A DNA stretch of 20,089 bases, taken from the NCBI GenBank assembly GCA_045594245.1, contig JAZNYG010000093.1:1-20089 (forward strand), written 5' to 3'. Below, in pieces: positions 13,353 through 20,089 of this stretch; positions within the stretch are counted from its first letter, which is position 1, and every line of letters begins with the position of its first letter. Under the pieces are notes generated by a model that saw nothing but the letters and a program-made list of their open reading frames with translations, did not search any database and was not told the origin of the DNA. Both the position numbers and the translations under genes were made by a program. The stretch comes from UBA1189 sp045594245 (lineage in GTDB: Bacteria; Bacteroidota; Bacteroidia; Bacteroidales; Bacteroidaceae).

Positions 13353-14249
13353 ATGAAAAAAGAAATATATACAATCATTGCCGCCCTGATGTGCGGCGCA
13401 TGTGCCGACAAGGCTACGTACGATGCCTGCGGCACCTTTGAGGCCGAGGAGATACTGGTGTCGTCGCAAGGCACCGGGCAGTTGGTATGGTTCGATGTGC
13501 GCGAGGGTGCACAGGTGGAGCCGGGTATGGTGCTGGGAGTGGTCGACACCATACAGCTGCACTGGCAGAAGGTGCAGCTGGCGGCACAGGCTGAGGCCAT
13601 CCGCAGTGCGCGCCCCGACATACGCAGTCAGCTCTCGGCCATAGAGAGTCAGATCGCTACGCTTAAGTCCGAGAAGCAGCGCATAGAGAAGCTGGTGGCC
13701 AAGAATGCCGTACCCACCAAGCAGCTCGACGACCTCAACGCCCAGCTGCAGGTGCTCGAGAGGCAGCGCGTGGCGCAGCAGACCGCCCTGTCGGGCAACA
13801 CCTCGGCAGCTGACTACAATGCCGAGGCCATAGCCGCGCAGATAGCCATCGTGGAGGACCGCATTGCCAAGTGCCGCATAGCATCGCCCATCGGAGGCAC
13901 CGTACTGGCCAAGTACAAGAGTGCAGGCGAACTGGTGAGCATGGGCACACCGCTGATGAAGGTGGCCAACCTCGATGCGATGTACCTGCGTGCCTACTTC
14001 ACCTCTGATCAGCTAGCCGCACTCAACCTCGGCGATGAGGTGGAGGTGACAGCCGACTTTGGCGGCGACCAGCAGTATGCCTACAAGGGTACGGTGATGT
14101 GGATAGCCTCGGAGAGCGAGTTTACCCCCAAGGCCATACAGACACGCAACACACGCGCCAACCTCGTGTATGCCGTGAAGATTGCCGTAGAGAACGACGG
14201 ACGCTTGAAGGTGGGGATGTATGGGGAGACGAAAATAATTGACAATTGA
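13353..14249 (+). CDS. HlyD-family membrane-fusion protein
   Basis: The 298-residue protein has a lipoprotein-like signal (MKKEIYTIIAALMCGAC), a lipoyl half (GTGQLVWFDVREGAQVEPG), a coiled coil (about 85-150, with IESQIATLKSEKQRIEKLV) and a second lipoyl/beta-barrel part (ASPIGGTVLAKYKSAGELV). This is the periplasmic adapter that joins the ABC transporter to TolC, as YbhG does in E. coli. The last residues KIIDN and the TGA stop lie in a TCAATT-type repeat tract (14234-14279), so the original stop may have been lost. The core domains look complete up to GMYGET. Confidence 0.9.
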   Translation: MKKEIYTIIAALMCGACADKATYDACGTFEAEEILVSSQGTGQLVWFDVREGAQVEPGMVLGVVDTIQLHWQKVQLAAQAEAIRSARPDIRSQLSAIESQIATLKSEKQRIEKLVAKNAVPTKQLDDLNAQLQVLERQRVAQQTALSGNTSAADYNAEAIAAQIAIVEDRIAKCRIASPIGGTVLAKYKSAGELVSMGTPLMKVANLDAMYLRAYFTSDQLAALNLGDEVEVTADFGGDQQYAYKGTVMWIASESEFTPKAIQTRNTRANLVYAVKIAVENDGRLKVGMYGETKIIDN

Positions 14250-14279
14250 AAATTGAAAATTAAAAATTGAAAATTGAAA
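14234..14279. repeat. TCAATT/AATTGAAA repeat tract overlapping the HlyD stop
   Basis: A run of AATTGAAAATTGAAAATT-type words spans the HlyD stop codon (14247-14249) and most of the gap to the first ABC gene. The rest of the gap is CTCAAC repeats (14284-14311). Confidence 0.75.
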
Positions 14280-14316
14280 CAGACCCTCAACTACCAACTC
14301 TCAACCCTCAACCAAC

Positions 14317-15048
14317 ATGCCATCCATCAGAGTAGAAAACATATCGAAGCGCTACGGCACATTCACTGCGCTCGACGGAGTATCCTTCGAGGTGGAGCGT
14401 GGCGAACTCTTCGGACTCATCGGTCCCGACGGGGCAGGCAAGACCACGCTGTTTCGCCTGCTCACTACGCTGATGCTCCCCGACGGAGGCAGCGCCACCG
14501 TCGACGGACTCGACATCGTCACCGACTACAAGTCTATCCGTCAGATAGTGGGCTACATGCCCGGGCGCTTCTCGCTCTACCAGGACCTCTCGGTGGAGGA
14601 GAACCTGGAGTTCTTCGCCTCGCTCTTTGGCACCACCATTGCCGAGGGGTACGACCTCATAGCCCCCATATACCGGCAGATAGAGCCCTACAAGACGCGC
14701 CGTGCCGGACGCCTGTCGGGCGGCATGAAGCAGAAGCTCGCCCTCTCCTGTGCCCTCGTGCACAAGCCCCGCGTGCTCTTCCTCGACGAGCCCACCACGG
14801 GCGTCGACGCCGTGAGCCGCAGCGAGTTCTGGGATATGCTCCACACCCTGCGCCAGCACGGCATCACCATCCTCGTGTCCACCCCCTACATGGACGAGGC
14901 CAGCCGTTGCGACCGCATAGCCCTCATCAACGAAGGCAAGATATTGCGTATCGACACCCCCGACCGCATCACCGATGCGGGGGCAACGCTCGAAGATACA
15001 TTCATCAGACTAATCCAGGAGGAGTATGGAAAACATCATATCGGTTAG
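14317..15048 (+). CDS. ABC transporter ATPase 1 (degenerate Q- and H-loops)
   Basis: This 243-residue ATPase has Walker A GPDGAGKTT (36-44), signature LSGGMKQ (133-139) and Walker B VLFLDE (153-158). Two catalytic switches are altered: the Q-loop reads YMPGRF (G83 for Gln) and the H-loop reads STPYMDE (P190 for His). The N-terminal half of E. coli YbhF-type ATPases shows similar changes, so this is likely the degenerate partner in a heterodimer with the next gene. Exporters of this type move drugs or lipids out of the cell. The gene overlaps ATPase 2 by 23 nt. Confidence 0.9.
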   Translation: MPSIRVENISKRYGTFTALDGVSFEVERGELFGLIGPDGAGKTTLFRLLTTLMLPDGGSATVDGLDIVTDYKSIRQIVGYMPGRFSLYQDLSVEENLEFFASLFGTTIAEGYDLIAPIYRQIEPYKTRRAGRLSGGMKQKLALSCALVHKPRVLFLDEPTTGVDAVSRSEFWDMLHTLRQHGITILVSTPYMDEASRCDRIALINEGKILRIDTPDRITDAGATLEDTFIRLIQEEYGKHHIG

Positions 15049-15763
15049 GAACCTCACCAAGCAGTTCGGTGCCTTCCGTGCGGTCGACAACATATCGTTC
15101 GATGTGGCACAGGGCGAAATCTTCGGCTTCCTCGGAGCCAATGGTGCCGGCAAGACCACTGCCATACGCATCCTCTGCGGACTGAGCCGTGCCACCTCGG
15201 GGACGGGCAGCGTGGCCGGGTGCGACATCATGACACAGAGCGAGGACATCAAGCGCAACATCGGCTACATGTGTCAGAAATTCTCCCTCTACGAGGACCT
15301 CACCGTGCTGGAGAATATGGAGCTCTACGGAGGCATCTACGGCATGCACCGCAAGGAGATACTCGCCAAGGCCGAGGCCATGCTCACCGAGCTCGAGTTC
15401 TGGCATCATCGCCACGACCTCGTGCGCAGCATCCCTGCCGGATGGCGACAGAAGCTGGCCTTCACCGTGGCCAACCTGCATGCCCCCAAGGTCATCTTCC
15501 TCGATGAGCCTACGGGCGGTGTCGACCCCCTCACGCGTCGTCAGTTCTGGGGCATGATACGCCGCGCCGCCGCTGCCGGCACCACCGTGTTTGTCACCAC
15601 CCACTATATGGACGAGGCCGCCCTGTGCGACCGCGTGTCTATCATGGTCGACGGGCGCATCATGGCGCTCGGCACGCCCGAGGCGCTCATCAGCAAGCAC
15701 CAAGTAAGAACGATGGACGAGGTGTTCCGCACCCTCGCCCGCAATGCTGTAAGGAATGAATAG
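15026..15763 (+). CDS. ABC transporter ATPase 2 (degenerate signature)
   Basis: The 245-residue protein has Walker A GANGAGKTT (37-45), an intact Q-loop Gln at 84 (YMCQKF), Walker B VIFLDE (156-161) and H-loop H193 (TTHYMDE). Its signature is IPAGWRQ (136-142) instead of LSGGQ, as known for the C-terminal half of YbhF-type proteins. The intact Walker/H set here would pair with the intact LSGGMKQ of ATPase 1, making one competent site. Overlaps exist with ATPase 1 (23 nt) and the permease (8 nt), so the genes are probably coupled in translation. Confidence 0.9.
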   Translation: MENIISVRNLTKQFGAFRAVDNISFDVAQGEIFGFLGANGAGKTTAIRILCGLSRATSGTGSVAGCDIMTQSEDIKRNIGYMCQKFSLYEDLTVLENMELYGGIYGMHRKEILAKAEAMLTELEFWHHRHDLVRSIPAGWRQKLAFTVANLHAPKVIFLDEPTGGVDPLTRRQFWGMIRRAAAAGTTVFVTTHYMDEAALCDRVSIMVDGRIMALGTPEALISKHQVRTMDEVFRTLARNAVRNE

Positions 15764-16838
15764 ATTTGCCCATTTCGTCAAGAAGGAGTCGCTGCATATC
15801 CTGCGCGATGTGCGCACCATCCTCGTGGTCATAGGCATCCCCATCGTGCTCACCCTGCTCTTCGGCTTTGCCATATCCACCGATGTCAACAACATTAACG
15901 TAGCTGCCTGTGCGCCCCATCGCACGGCCGCTGTGCGCGATGCCGTGTCGCGTGTCAGCCACACCCCTCTCTTCACCTTTAAGGGGTATGTCGCTCCCGA
16001 CGAGATTGACAAGGTGCTGCGCACCGGCACTGCCGAGGCCGTGATGGTCTTTGCCGACGACTACGACCGCCTCGTGGCAGGCACCGCCGAGGTGGCAGGC
16101 TGCGGCGTGCAGCTCGTGCTCGACGGCTCCAACCCCAACGTGGCCGCCTCGGCCTCGGCCTACCTCATGCAGACCCTCAGCGGCGTGGCTGCTGTCTCGC
16201 CCGTCGATACCCACATCCTCTACAATCCCCAGATGAAGAGTGCCTACAACTTCGTGCCCGGCATCCTCGGCCTCATCTTCATTCTCGTGTGCGCCATGAT
16301 GACCTCCATCTCCATCGTGCGCGAGAAGGAGCTGGGCTCCATGGAGGTGCTGCTCGTGTCGCCCGTCAAGCCACTGTGGATTATCGCTGCCAAGATGATA
16401 CCCTACTTTGCCCTCAGCTGCATCAACCTGCTCTCCGTGCTGCTCATCGCCCGCTATGCCCTTGGCGTACCCATGACAGGCAGCGTGGGCGGCATCCTCC
16501 TCATCTCGGGCATCTACATCGCCCTCTCCCTCGGCTTCGGGTTGCTCGTCTCCACCGTCACCGACAAGCAGATGGTGGCGCTGCTCATCTCCGGCATGGT
16601 GCTCATGCTGCCCATCATGATGTTCTCCGGCATGCTCTTCCCCACCGAGAACCTGCCCCTCGTGCTCCGTCCCATCACCTACATCGTCCCTGCACGGTGG
16701 TATATCGATGCCATGCGCAAACTGATAATCGAGGGACTCGCCTTCGGCGATGTGCTGCTCGAGCTTGGCATCCTCGCCGCGATGACCATCGGCATCATCC
16801 GTGTGGCATTGATGAAGTTTAACGACCGTTTGGAATAA
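15756..16838 (+). CDS. ABC-2 type permease 1
   Basis: This 360-residue membrane protein of the ABC2_membrane_3 type has one N-terminal helix (about 22-42, ILVVIGIPIVLTLLFGF). A large extracytoplasmic domain covers about 43-165, followed by five more helices (about 168-350). It resembles YbhS/YbhR and is expected to form the transport channel with permease 2. The extracytoplasmic domain ends LMQTLSG...LYNPQMKSAYNF, a useful reference for the disrupted sibling. It overlaps ATPase 2 by 8 nt and precedes permease 2 by 10 nt. Confidence 0.88.
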   Translation: MNRFAHFVKKESLHILRDVRTILVVIGIPIVLTLLFGFAISTDVNNINVAACAPHRTAAVRDAVSRVSHTPLFTFKGYVAPDEIDKVLRTGTAEAVMVFADDYDRLVAGTAEVAGCGVQLVLDGSNPNVAASASAYLMQTLSGVAAVSPVDTHILYNPQMKSAYNFVPGILGLIFILVCAMMTSISIVREKELGSMEVLLVSPVKPLWIIAAKMIPYFALSCINLLSVLLIARYALGVPMTGSVGGILLISGIYIALSLGFGLLVSTVTDKQMVALLISGMVLMLPIMMFSGMLFPTENLPLVLRPITYIVPARWYIDAMRKLIIEGLAFGDVLLELGILAAMTIGIIRVALMKFNDRLE

Positions 16839-16848
16839 CTTGACCACT

Positions 16849-18054
16849 ATGAGCGTACTACGAACCCTGATCATTAAAGAGCTGCGGCAGTTTCGCCGCA
16901 ACCCCTTCCTCCCCAAGCTGGTAGTGGGCTTTCCCCTCGCCATCGTCCTCATACTGCCCTGGATAGCCAACATGGATGTCAAGGGTGTGAGCGTGGGCAT
17001 TGTCGATGCCGACCGCTCCGACGTGTCGCGCCGCATCACCTCGCATGTCGAGGCCTCCGAGTACCTGAGCCTCCACGACCTCTATGCCGACTACCCCTCG
17101 GCACTCGCCGACCTCGAAGACGGCCACATCGATGCCATCCTCGAGATACCCAACGGCTTCGGCCATAGCCTCCACGCCACCCCCAAGCGGCTCAGCATCT
17201 GGGCCAACGGCGTCAACGCCATGAAAGGCTCCCTCGGCTCCCAGTACCTCATGCAGACCGTAATGAAGGCCCTCCCTACAGAGAACGCTCCTGCACAACC
17301 TTCGTTTGAGAACAGCGAAATTGTCAATTCTCCATTATCAATTCTCAATTCTCAATTAACTTCGTTGAAGTTGCTACGCTCGGCAGAGCCTGCAAGCAGT
17401 CTTTGCTCTCGCTCAATCGCAACTTTGTCCATTGTCAATTACTACAACCCCACCATGGACTACAAGCACTTCATGATACCCGCCCTGATGATTATGCTCA
17501 TGGTGATGGTCGGCGGATTCCTGCCCGCCCTCAACCTCGTTTCCGAGAAGGAGCTGGGCACCATAGAGCAGATCAATGTCACCCCCGTGAGCCGCCTTAC
17601 GTTCACCCTCTCCAAGCTCATCCCCTTCTGGGTCATCTGCCTCCTCGAGCTCGTCCTCTGCATGACTCTCGCCCTCCTCGTCTACGGACTCCCCGTGGCC
17701 GGTTCCGTAGGGGCCATCTTCCTTGCGGCGCTGCTCTTCATCATCGTCATGTCCAGCATAGGCGTCATCATCGCCAACCTCTCCGACACCATGCAGCAGA
17801 CCATGTTTCTCATGCTCTTCGTTGTACTCTCCTTCATCCTCCTCAGCGGCCTCATGACCCCTGTCGAGAGCATGCCCCTCTGGGCCCAGCACTTCACCCG
17901 CCTGCTGCCGCCCACCTACATGGTCGAGATCATGCGAGCCGTATACCTGCGTGGCACCACCGTGGCCGAGCTCTCGGGCAGCTACCTCGCCCTTGCCGCC
18001 TTCGCCCTCACCTTTGCCACCCTGGCATCGTTCACCTACCGCAAGCGTGGGTGA
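16849..18054 (+). CDS. ABC-2 type permease 2 with a 37-codon repeat insertion
   Basis: This 401-residue paralogue of permease 1 has an N-terminal helix (VVGFPLAIVLILPWIA), an extracytoplasmic domain and five C-terminal helices from FMIPALMIMLMVMVGG on. I took ATG 16849 as the start; a TTG at 16840 is less likely. In the extracytoplasmic domain, where permease 1 has about 14 residues between LMQT and YNP, this protein has about 60. The excess includes a 111-bp insertion between two copies of ATTGTCAATT (17320 and 17431). The reading frame is intact, and the transmembrane part looks complete. Confidence 0.88.
   Translation: MSVLRTLIIKELRQFRRNPFLPKLVVGFPLAIVLILPWIANMDVKGVSVGIVDADRSDVSRRITSHVEASEYLSLHDLYADYPSALADLEDGHIDAILEIPNGFGHSLHATPKRLSIWANGVNAMKGSLGSQYLMQTVMKALPTENAPAQPSFENSEIVNSPLSILNSQLTSLKLLRSAEPASSLCSRSIATLSIVNYYNPTMDYKHFMIPALMIMLMVMVGGFLPALNLVSEKELGTIEQINVTPVSRLTFTLSKLIPFWVICLLELVLCMTLALLVYGLPVAGSVGAIFLAALLFIIVMSSIGVIIANLSDTMQQTMFLMLFVVLSFILLSGLMTPVESMPLWAQHFTRLLPPTYMVEIMRAVYLRGTTVAELSGSYLALAAFALTFATLASFTYRKRG
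17320..17440 (+). repeat. 111-bp in-frame mosaic insertion in permease 2
   Basis: ATTGTCAATT occurs at 17320-17329 and 17431-17440, exactly 111 bp (37 codons) apart and both in the codon phase ATT GTC AAT. The insert starts with a TCAATT-rich tract and continues with hairpin DNA: AACTT-cgttg-AAGTT (17359-17373) and AAGTTGC / GCAACTT (17368-17374 with 17419-17425). Removing one copy plus the insert would leave SEIVNYYNPTMDY, fitting the permease-1 pattern. Confidence 0.85.
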
Positions 18055-18084
18055 GGGGCGGCAGCCTCTTTCGCCCCTCTTTCT
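18053..18084 (+). terminator. Terminator overlapping the stop of permease 2
   Basis: GAGGGGCG (18053-18060), which overlaps the TGA, pairs with CGCCCCTC (18072-18079) over 8 bp with an 11-nt loop, followed by TTTCTGTT. It closes the efflux operon. Confidence 0.65.
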
Positions 18085-18101
18085 GTTAAACAGTGCTAAA
18101 A

Positions 18102-18171
18102 TTATCGTTTTTCTTCAATGTTTTATTGTTTTTCGATAAAACATGCCTATCTTTGCATCGTTAAACGATAA
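18102..18171 (+). promoter_or_regulatory. Promoter and likely operator of the DUF2975/XRE operon
   Basis: TTG (18126-18128), N20 and TATCTTTG (18149-18156) make a good Bacteroidetes promoter. It is bracketed by a perfect 9-bp inverted repeat TTATCGTTT (18102-18110) / AAACGATAA (18163-18171), with a third word TCGATAAAAC (18133-18142) overlapping the spacer. The downstream XRE protein is the obvious candidate ligand, by autoregulation. Confidence 0.65.
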
Positions 18172-18185
18172 AAACTTATTGAATT

Positions 18186-18656
18186 ATGAGAACTAATCTT
18201 TCAAAACGGATGTCGGTAGTTACCGGTTTTGTGATCTTTTTCGGAGTGTTGAACATATTGTTATTATTGGCGAAAGCAGAGAATGCGGTGGGCATTTGGA
18301 GTAATCCTTTGGGCAAATGGAATGAAGAGTGGTATGCTTGGAATGTACTTATTCTCGCAGGGTATGTTATCTTTGGCCTTATAAAAAACATACTCACCAT
18401 GGTGTTTATGCTCAACTCCATCAAGCTAATCAAATGCGGCGAGTTTTTCTCAAAGCGTAACGCTAATATTATATGGTGGTCGGCACCTGTATATTTTCTT
18501 TCAGGTCTATGCGCCAATAATTTCCCCATAATTTATGGTGCTCCACTCTTTATGGTCTATCCCAACACATTCTTTACTCCCCTTCTGCTCATCGGTGTTG
18601 CGATAATCTATTCAGCAGGTGTCCGTTTGAGCGAAGAGAACCGCTTGACGGTGTAA
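18186..18656 (+). CDS. Multi-pass membrane protein, DUF2975-like
   Basis: The 156-residue protein has four hydrophobic segments (about 9-29, 51-75, 95-112 and 128-147). It carries LIKCGEFFSKRNANIIWW, characteristic of DUF2975-type inner-membrane proteins that are encoded next to a YozG-like XRE regulator, as here. The function is unknown. A/T-rich codon use differs from the GC-rich efflux genes before it, which may point to separate acquisition. The start lies 29 nt after the -7 box; the XRE gene follows after 35 nt. Confidence 0.7.
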   Translation: MRTNLSKRMSVVTGFVIFFGVLNILLLLAKAENAVGIWSNPLGKWNEEWYAWNVLILAGYVIFGLIKNILTMVFMLNSIKLIKCGEFFSKRNANIIWWSAPVYFLSGLCANNFPIIYGAPLFMVYPNTFFTPLLLIGVAIIYSAGVRLSEENRLTV

Positions 18657-18691
18657 TGTCTGCATTGTATCACCATTAAAAGAATATCGAT

Positions 18692-18895
18692 ATGTCAATC
18701 ATAGTAAATGTAGATGTGATGCTCGCCAAGCGCAAGATGACCTCAGGCGAGCTGGCCGAGAAGGTAGGCATCACCGCAGCCAACCTCTCCATACTGAAGA
18801 CTGGCAAAGCACGTGCCATCCGCTTCTCTACCCTCGATGCCATCTGCAAGGCGCTCGACTGCCAGCCGGGCGATATACTCGAGTATCGCGACTAA
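18692..18895 (+). CDS. Short XRE-family regulator (YozG-like)
   Basis: This 67-residue protein consists almost wholly of a Cro/CI helix-turn-helix: VDVMLAKRKMTSGELAEKVG, ITAANLSILKTGKARAIRFS and LDAICKALDCQPGDILEYRD. The C-terminal CQPGDILEY motif is typical of the YozG group that partners DUF2975 membrane proteins. It may repress its own operon through the TTATCGTTT/AAACGATAA repeat. The stop is separated by only one base from the start of the next gene. Confidence 0.9.
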   Translation: MSIIVNVDVMLAKRKMTSGELAEKVGITAANLSILKTGKARAIRFSTLDAICKALDCQPGDILEYRD

Positions 18896-18896
18896 T

Positions 18897-19547
18897 ATGA
18901 ACCGCACGGTCCTATACGTTATCACCGCACTGCTCCTTGCCCTCACCGCCGCAAGGAGCAGTGCCCAGACTTCCACCTGCGAAGAGCAGTTGCAAGAGGT
19001 GGTGGTTCTTGGCAAGCAGAGGCAGAAAACCCTCTTGCGCCGAGGCACACGAATGCCGGGAGCCATCGTCATGCTCACCCCCGACCAAGTAGGCCATGAG
19101 GTAGGCTCTGCGCTAACTCTGAAGCACGCTACCGAACTTAAGGAGATAACCTTCGGCATCGTATCAAACAGCATTGCGGAAGCCACGCTGAGCATCATGA
19201 TATATCGCGACAGCACATGCACCGAGGTGCTCGGCAGTCCTCTCATTGCACACATTCCTCAAGGCAAGAAACAGACTATCACCGTCACCCCCGAAAAGCC
19301 TCTCCTACTTGCGCAGGGGCGATACATCATTGCCGTCAGCTTCGCCGACTGCGCCAAAGAGACTCGTGCGCAATGGACTCTGAGCCACCAGTGGACCGAC
19401 AAGCAACGCTACGAAATGGCCCAGCAATGCTGCATGCAATTCCCACTCTACAGCAAGGTGGGCTACATAAGAGCCAATGAAACCGACACTTTCGAGAAGC
19501 GCAACCTGAATATCGGGTTGAAGGTGAAGGGAGTAGAAAGCACATGA
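18897..19547 (+). CDS. Secreted protein with TonB-box-like N-terminus, unknown function
   Basis: This 216-residue protein has a signal peptide (MNRTVLYVITALLLALTAAR SSAQ) and then TCEEQLQEVVVLGKQRQKT. The motif LQEVVVLGK resembles the LEEVVV segment before the plug of Bacteroidetes TonB-dependent receptors, but the barrel and plug are absent. The rest looks like a beta-sandwich (LKEITFGIVSNS, EATLSIMIYRD, PLLLAQGRYIIAVSF). I do not recognise a family. The start at 18897 is chosen because the upstream frame overlaps the XRE gene and only ATG 18897 precedes the signal peptide; the 1-nt gap suggests coupling. Confidence 0.75.
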   Translation: MNRTVLYVITALLLALTAARSSAQTSTCEEQLQEVVVLGKQRQKTLLRRGTRMPGAIVMLTPDQVGHEVGSALTLKHATELKEITFGIVSNSIAEATLSIMIYRDSTCTEVLGSPLIAHIPQGKKQTITVTPEKPLLLAQGRYIIAVSFADCAKETRAQWTLSHQWTDKQRYEMAQQCCMQFPLYSKVGYIRANETDTFEKRNLNIGLKVKGVEST

Positions 19548-19933
19548 GTTATTCTATCTCCCATTATGAGTCATAAAGAGCGCGGAATTGTTACCGCTCA
19601 TTTCACTAAAAATGCGTGTATTGGAATTTTATTTTTGGCCTGGCATTGGACACACAAAATATTTTTCACTTAGTAGAAAATCCATTTACATGCATGCACC
19701 GCTCGCGGTACATTATGTACCGAACTTGGTACAACTGCACAAATTTTGTAACGCACCTGCAAAAAAAGTGCTATGCGCCTACAGAATATATTGTCAGGCT
19801 TACAAGAAAAACGCATAGCCCTTTGTGAAAAATGGGCTATGCGATTTTTAGAAAAGGCATGTGCCTTTTTCTGAAATGGGACAGCCCTTTTTCAGAGAAG
19901 GCAAGTGCGATTTTGGGGACTTATGCCTTGTCC
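19548..19933. other. 386-bp gene-free, palindrome-rich region
   Basis: No protein gene is supported; the short frames lack coding character. It contains TTATGA-g-TCATAA (19564-19576), GGTACA-tta-TGTACC (19707-19721, with GGTAC again at 19728) and a tandem of stem-loops from 19812 to 19895. The palindromes could be binding sites; the stem-loops are treated separately. Confidence 0.6.
19812..19895. terminator. Tandem stem-loops, probably terminators of convergent genes
   Basis: CGCATAGCCC (19812-19821) pairs with GGGCTATGCG (19834-19843) and is followed by ATTTTT. AAAAGGCA-tg-TGCCTTTT spans 19852-19869. CTGAAA (19871-19876) pairs with TTTCAG (19890-19895). The minus-strand gene ending at 19934 and the secreted-protein gene on the plus strand converge on this array. 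Confidence 0.6.
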
Positions 19934-20089
19934 TTATACAACCTTTTGGGCTATGAAGAATGCATAGCTATAATGTTCTTTATATTTGTTGTATAGTTCG
20001 GCTTCGTGGCGTTGATTGGTTATGAAGTTGGCGGCAACTTCATTGTCGGGATATTTGTTCAGAAACATCTCCTGTGCTTGCCGTTGCGG
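19934..20089 (-). CDS. 3' end of a minus-strand gene, unknown function
   Basis: Fifty-one codons run from the window edge to a TAA at 19936-19934. The peptide (PQRQAQEMFLNKYPDNEVAA ... EHYSYAFFIAQKVV) is hydrophilic and mainly helical, with normal coding character and no stop. The start lies outside the window. I do not recognise the family. Confidence 0.6.
   Translation of the reverse strand, partial: PQRQAQEMFLNKYPDNEVAANFITNQRHEAELYNKYKEHYSYAFFIAQKVV

Noticed and set aside
16840..16848. TTG start for permease 2
   Set aside because: ATG 16849 gives the usual short N-terminus before the first helix, and TTG starts are uncommon in this group.
15690..17039. Minus-strand open frame of 449 codons
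   Set aside because: Antisense to two ABC permease genes; its His/Gly/Asp-rich composition reflects codon bias of the genuine strand.
19588..19828. Two overlapping plus-strand frames of 70-76 codons
   Set aside because: They run through palindromes and terminator-like hairpins, overlap each other in different frames and show no coding character.
1..20089. tRNA or rRNA genes
   Set aside because: No cloverleaf-type arms or rRNA-like conserved words were noticed; a covariance search would be required to exclude them fully.

Overview
The window looks like a chromosomal accessory segment of a Bacteroidales bacterium, most likely a Prevotella-like member of the Prevotellaceae. The evidence is the set of Bacteroidetes-specific families (VirE_N/BT4734-like primase-helicase, two DUF4248 proteins, an HU-like protein, a 'smalltalk' micropeptide, a phage-type M15 peptidase), promoters of the Bacteroidetes form TTTG-N19..21-TAnnTTTG, few Shine-Dalgarno sequences, and a secreted glycosidase with a Prevotella-style C-terminal sorting tail.

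Layout. (1) 1-1.75 kb, plus strand: a small hypothetical protein, a DUF559 nuclease-like protein and an orphan HigA-like XRE regulator. They are separated by copies of a GC-rich palindromic repeat; a minus-strand ncRNA candidate with its own promoter and terminator lies at about 614-672. (2) 1.8-10.9 kb: the Bacteroidetes cassette VirE, DUF4248, HU, smalltalk, M15. It is split by a 4-kb alpha-L-rhamnosidase (GH78) gene flanked on both sides by a DUF4248 gene plus its leader in direct orientation, so GH78 looks like cargo inside a duplication. (3) 11-18.1 kb: a divergent AraC regulator and a six-gene efflux operon (TolC, HlyD, two ABC ATPases, two ABC-2 permeases) of the YbhF/YbhS/YbhR type. 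The two ATPases are complementary: one has degenerate Q- and H-loops, the other a degenerate signature. (4) 18.1-19.5 kb: a DUF2975-like membrane protein, a YozG-like XRE regulator and a secreted protein in a compact operon with a likely operator/promoter. (5) 19.5-20.1 kb: stem-loop-rich non-coding DNA and the 3' end of a minus-strand gene.

The most unusual feature is a set of short mosaic repeats that invade both intergenic DNA and genes without breaking reading frames. One family has 6-nt GTT(A/G)(A/T)C-type units around a CCATCCGGATGG-like palindromic core. It sits twice, in the same translation frame, inside the VirE-like gene, and again in at least three non-coding places. A second type (TCAATT-rich DNA plus small hairpins) forms a 111-bp (37-codon) in-frame insertion with 10-bp flanking direct repeats inside an ABC permease, and supplies the stop codon of the HlyD gene. 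An 88-bp hairpin mosaic separates two otherwise matching leader copies. Together they resemble, by analogy only, the Rickettsia palindromic elements that insert in frame in protein genes.
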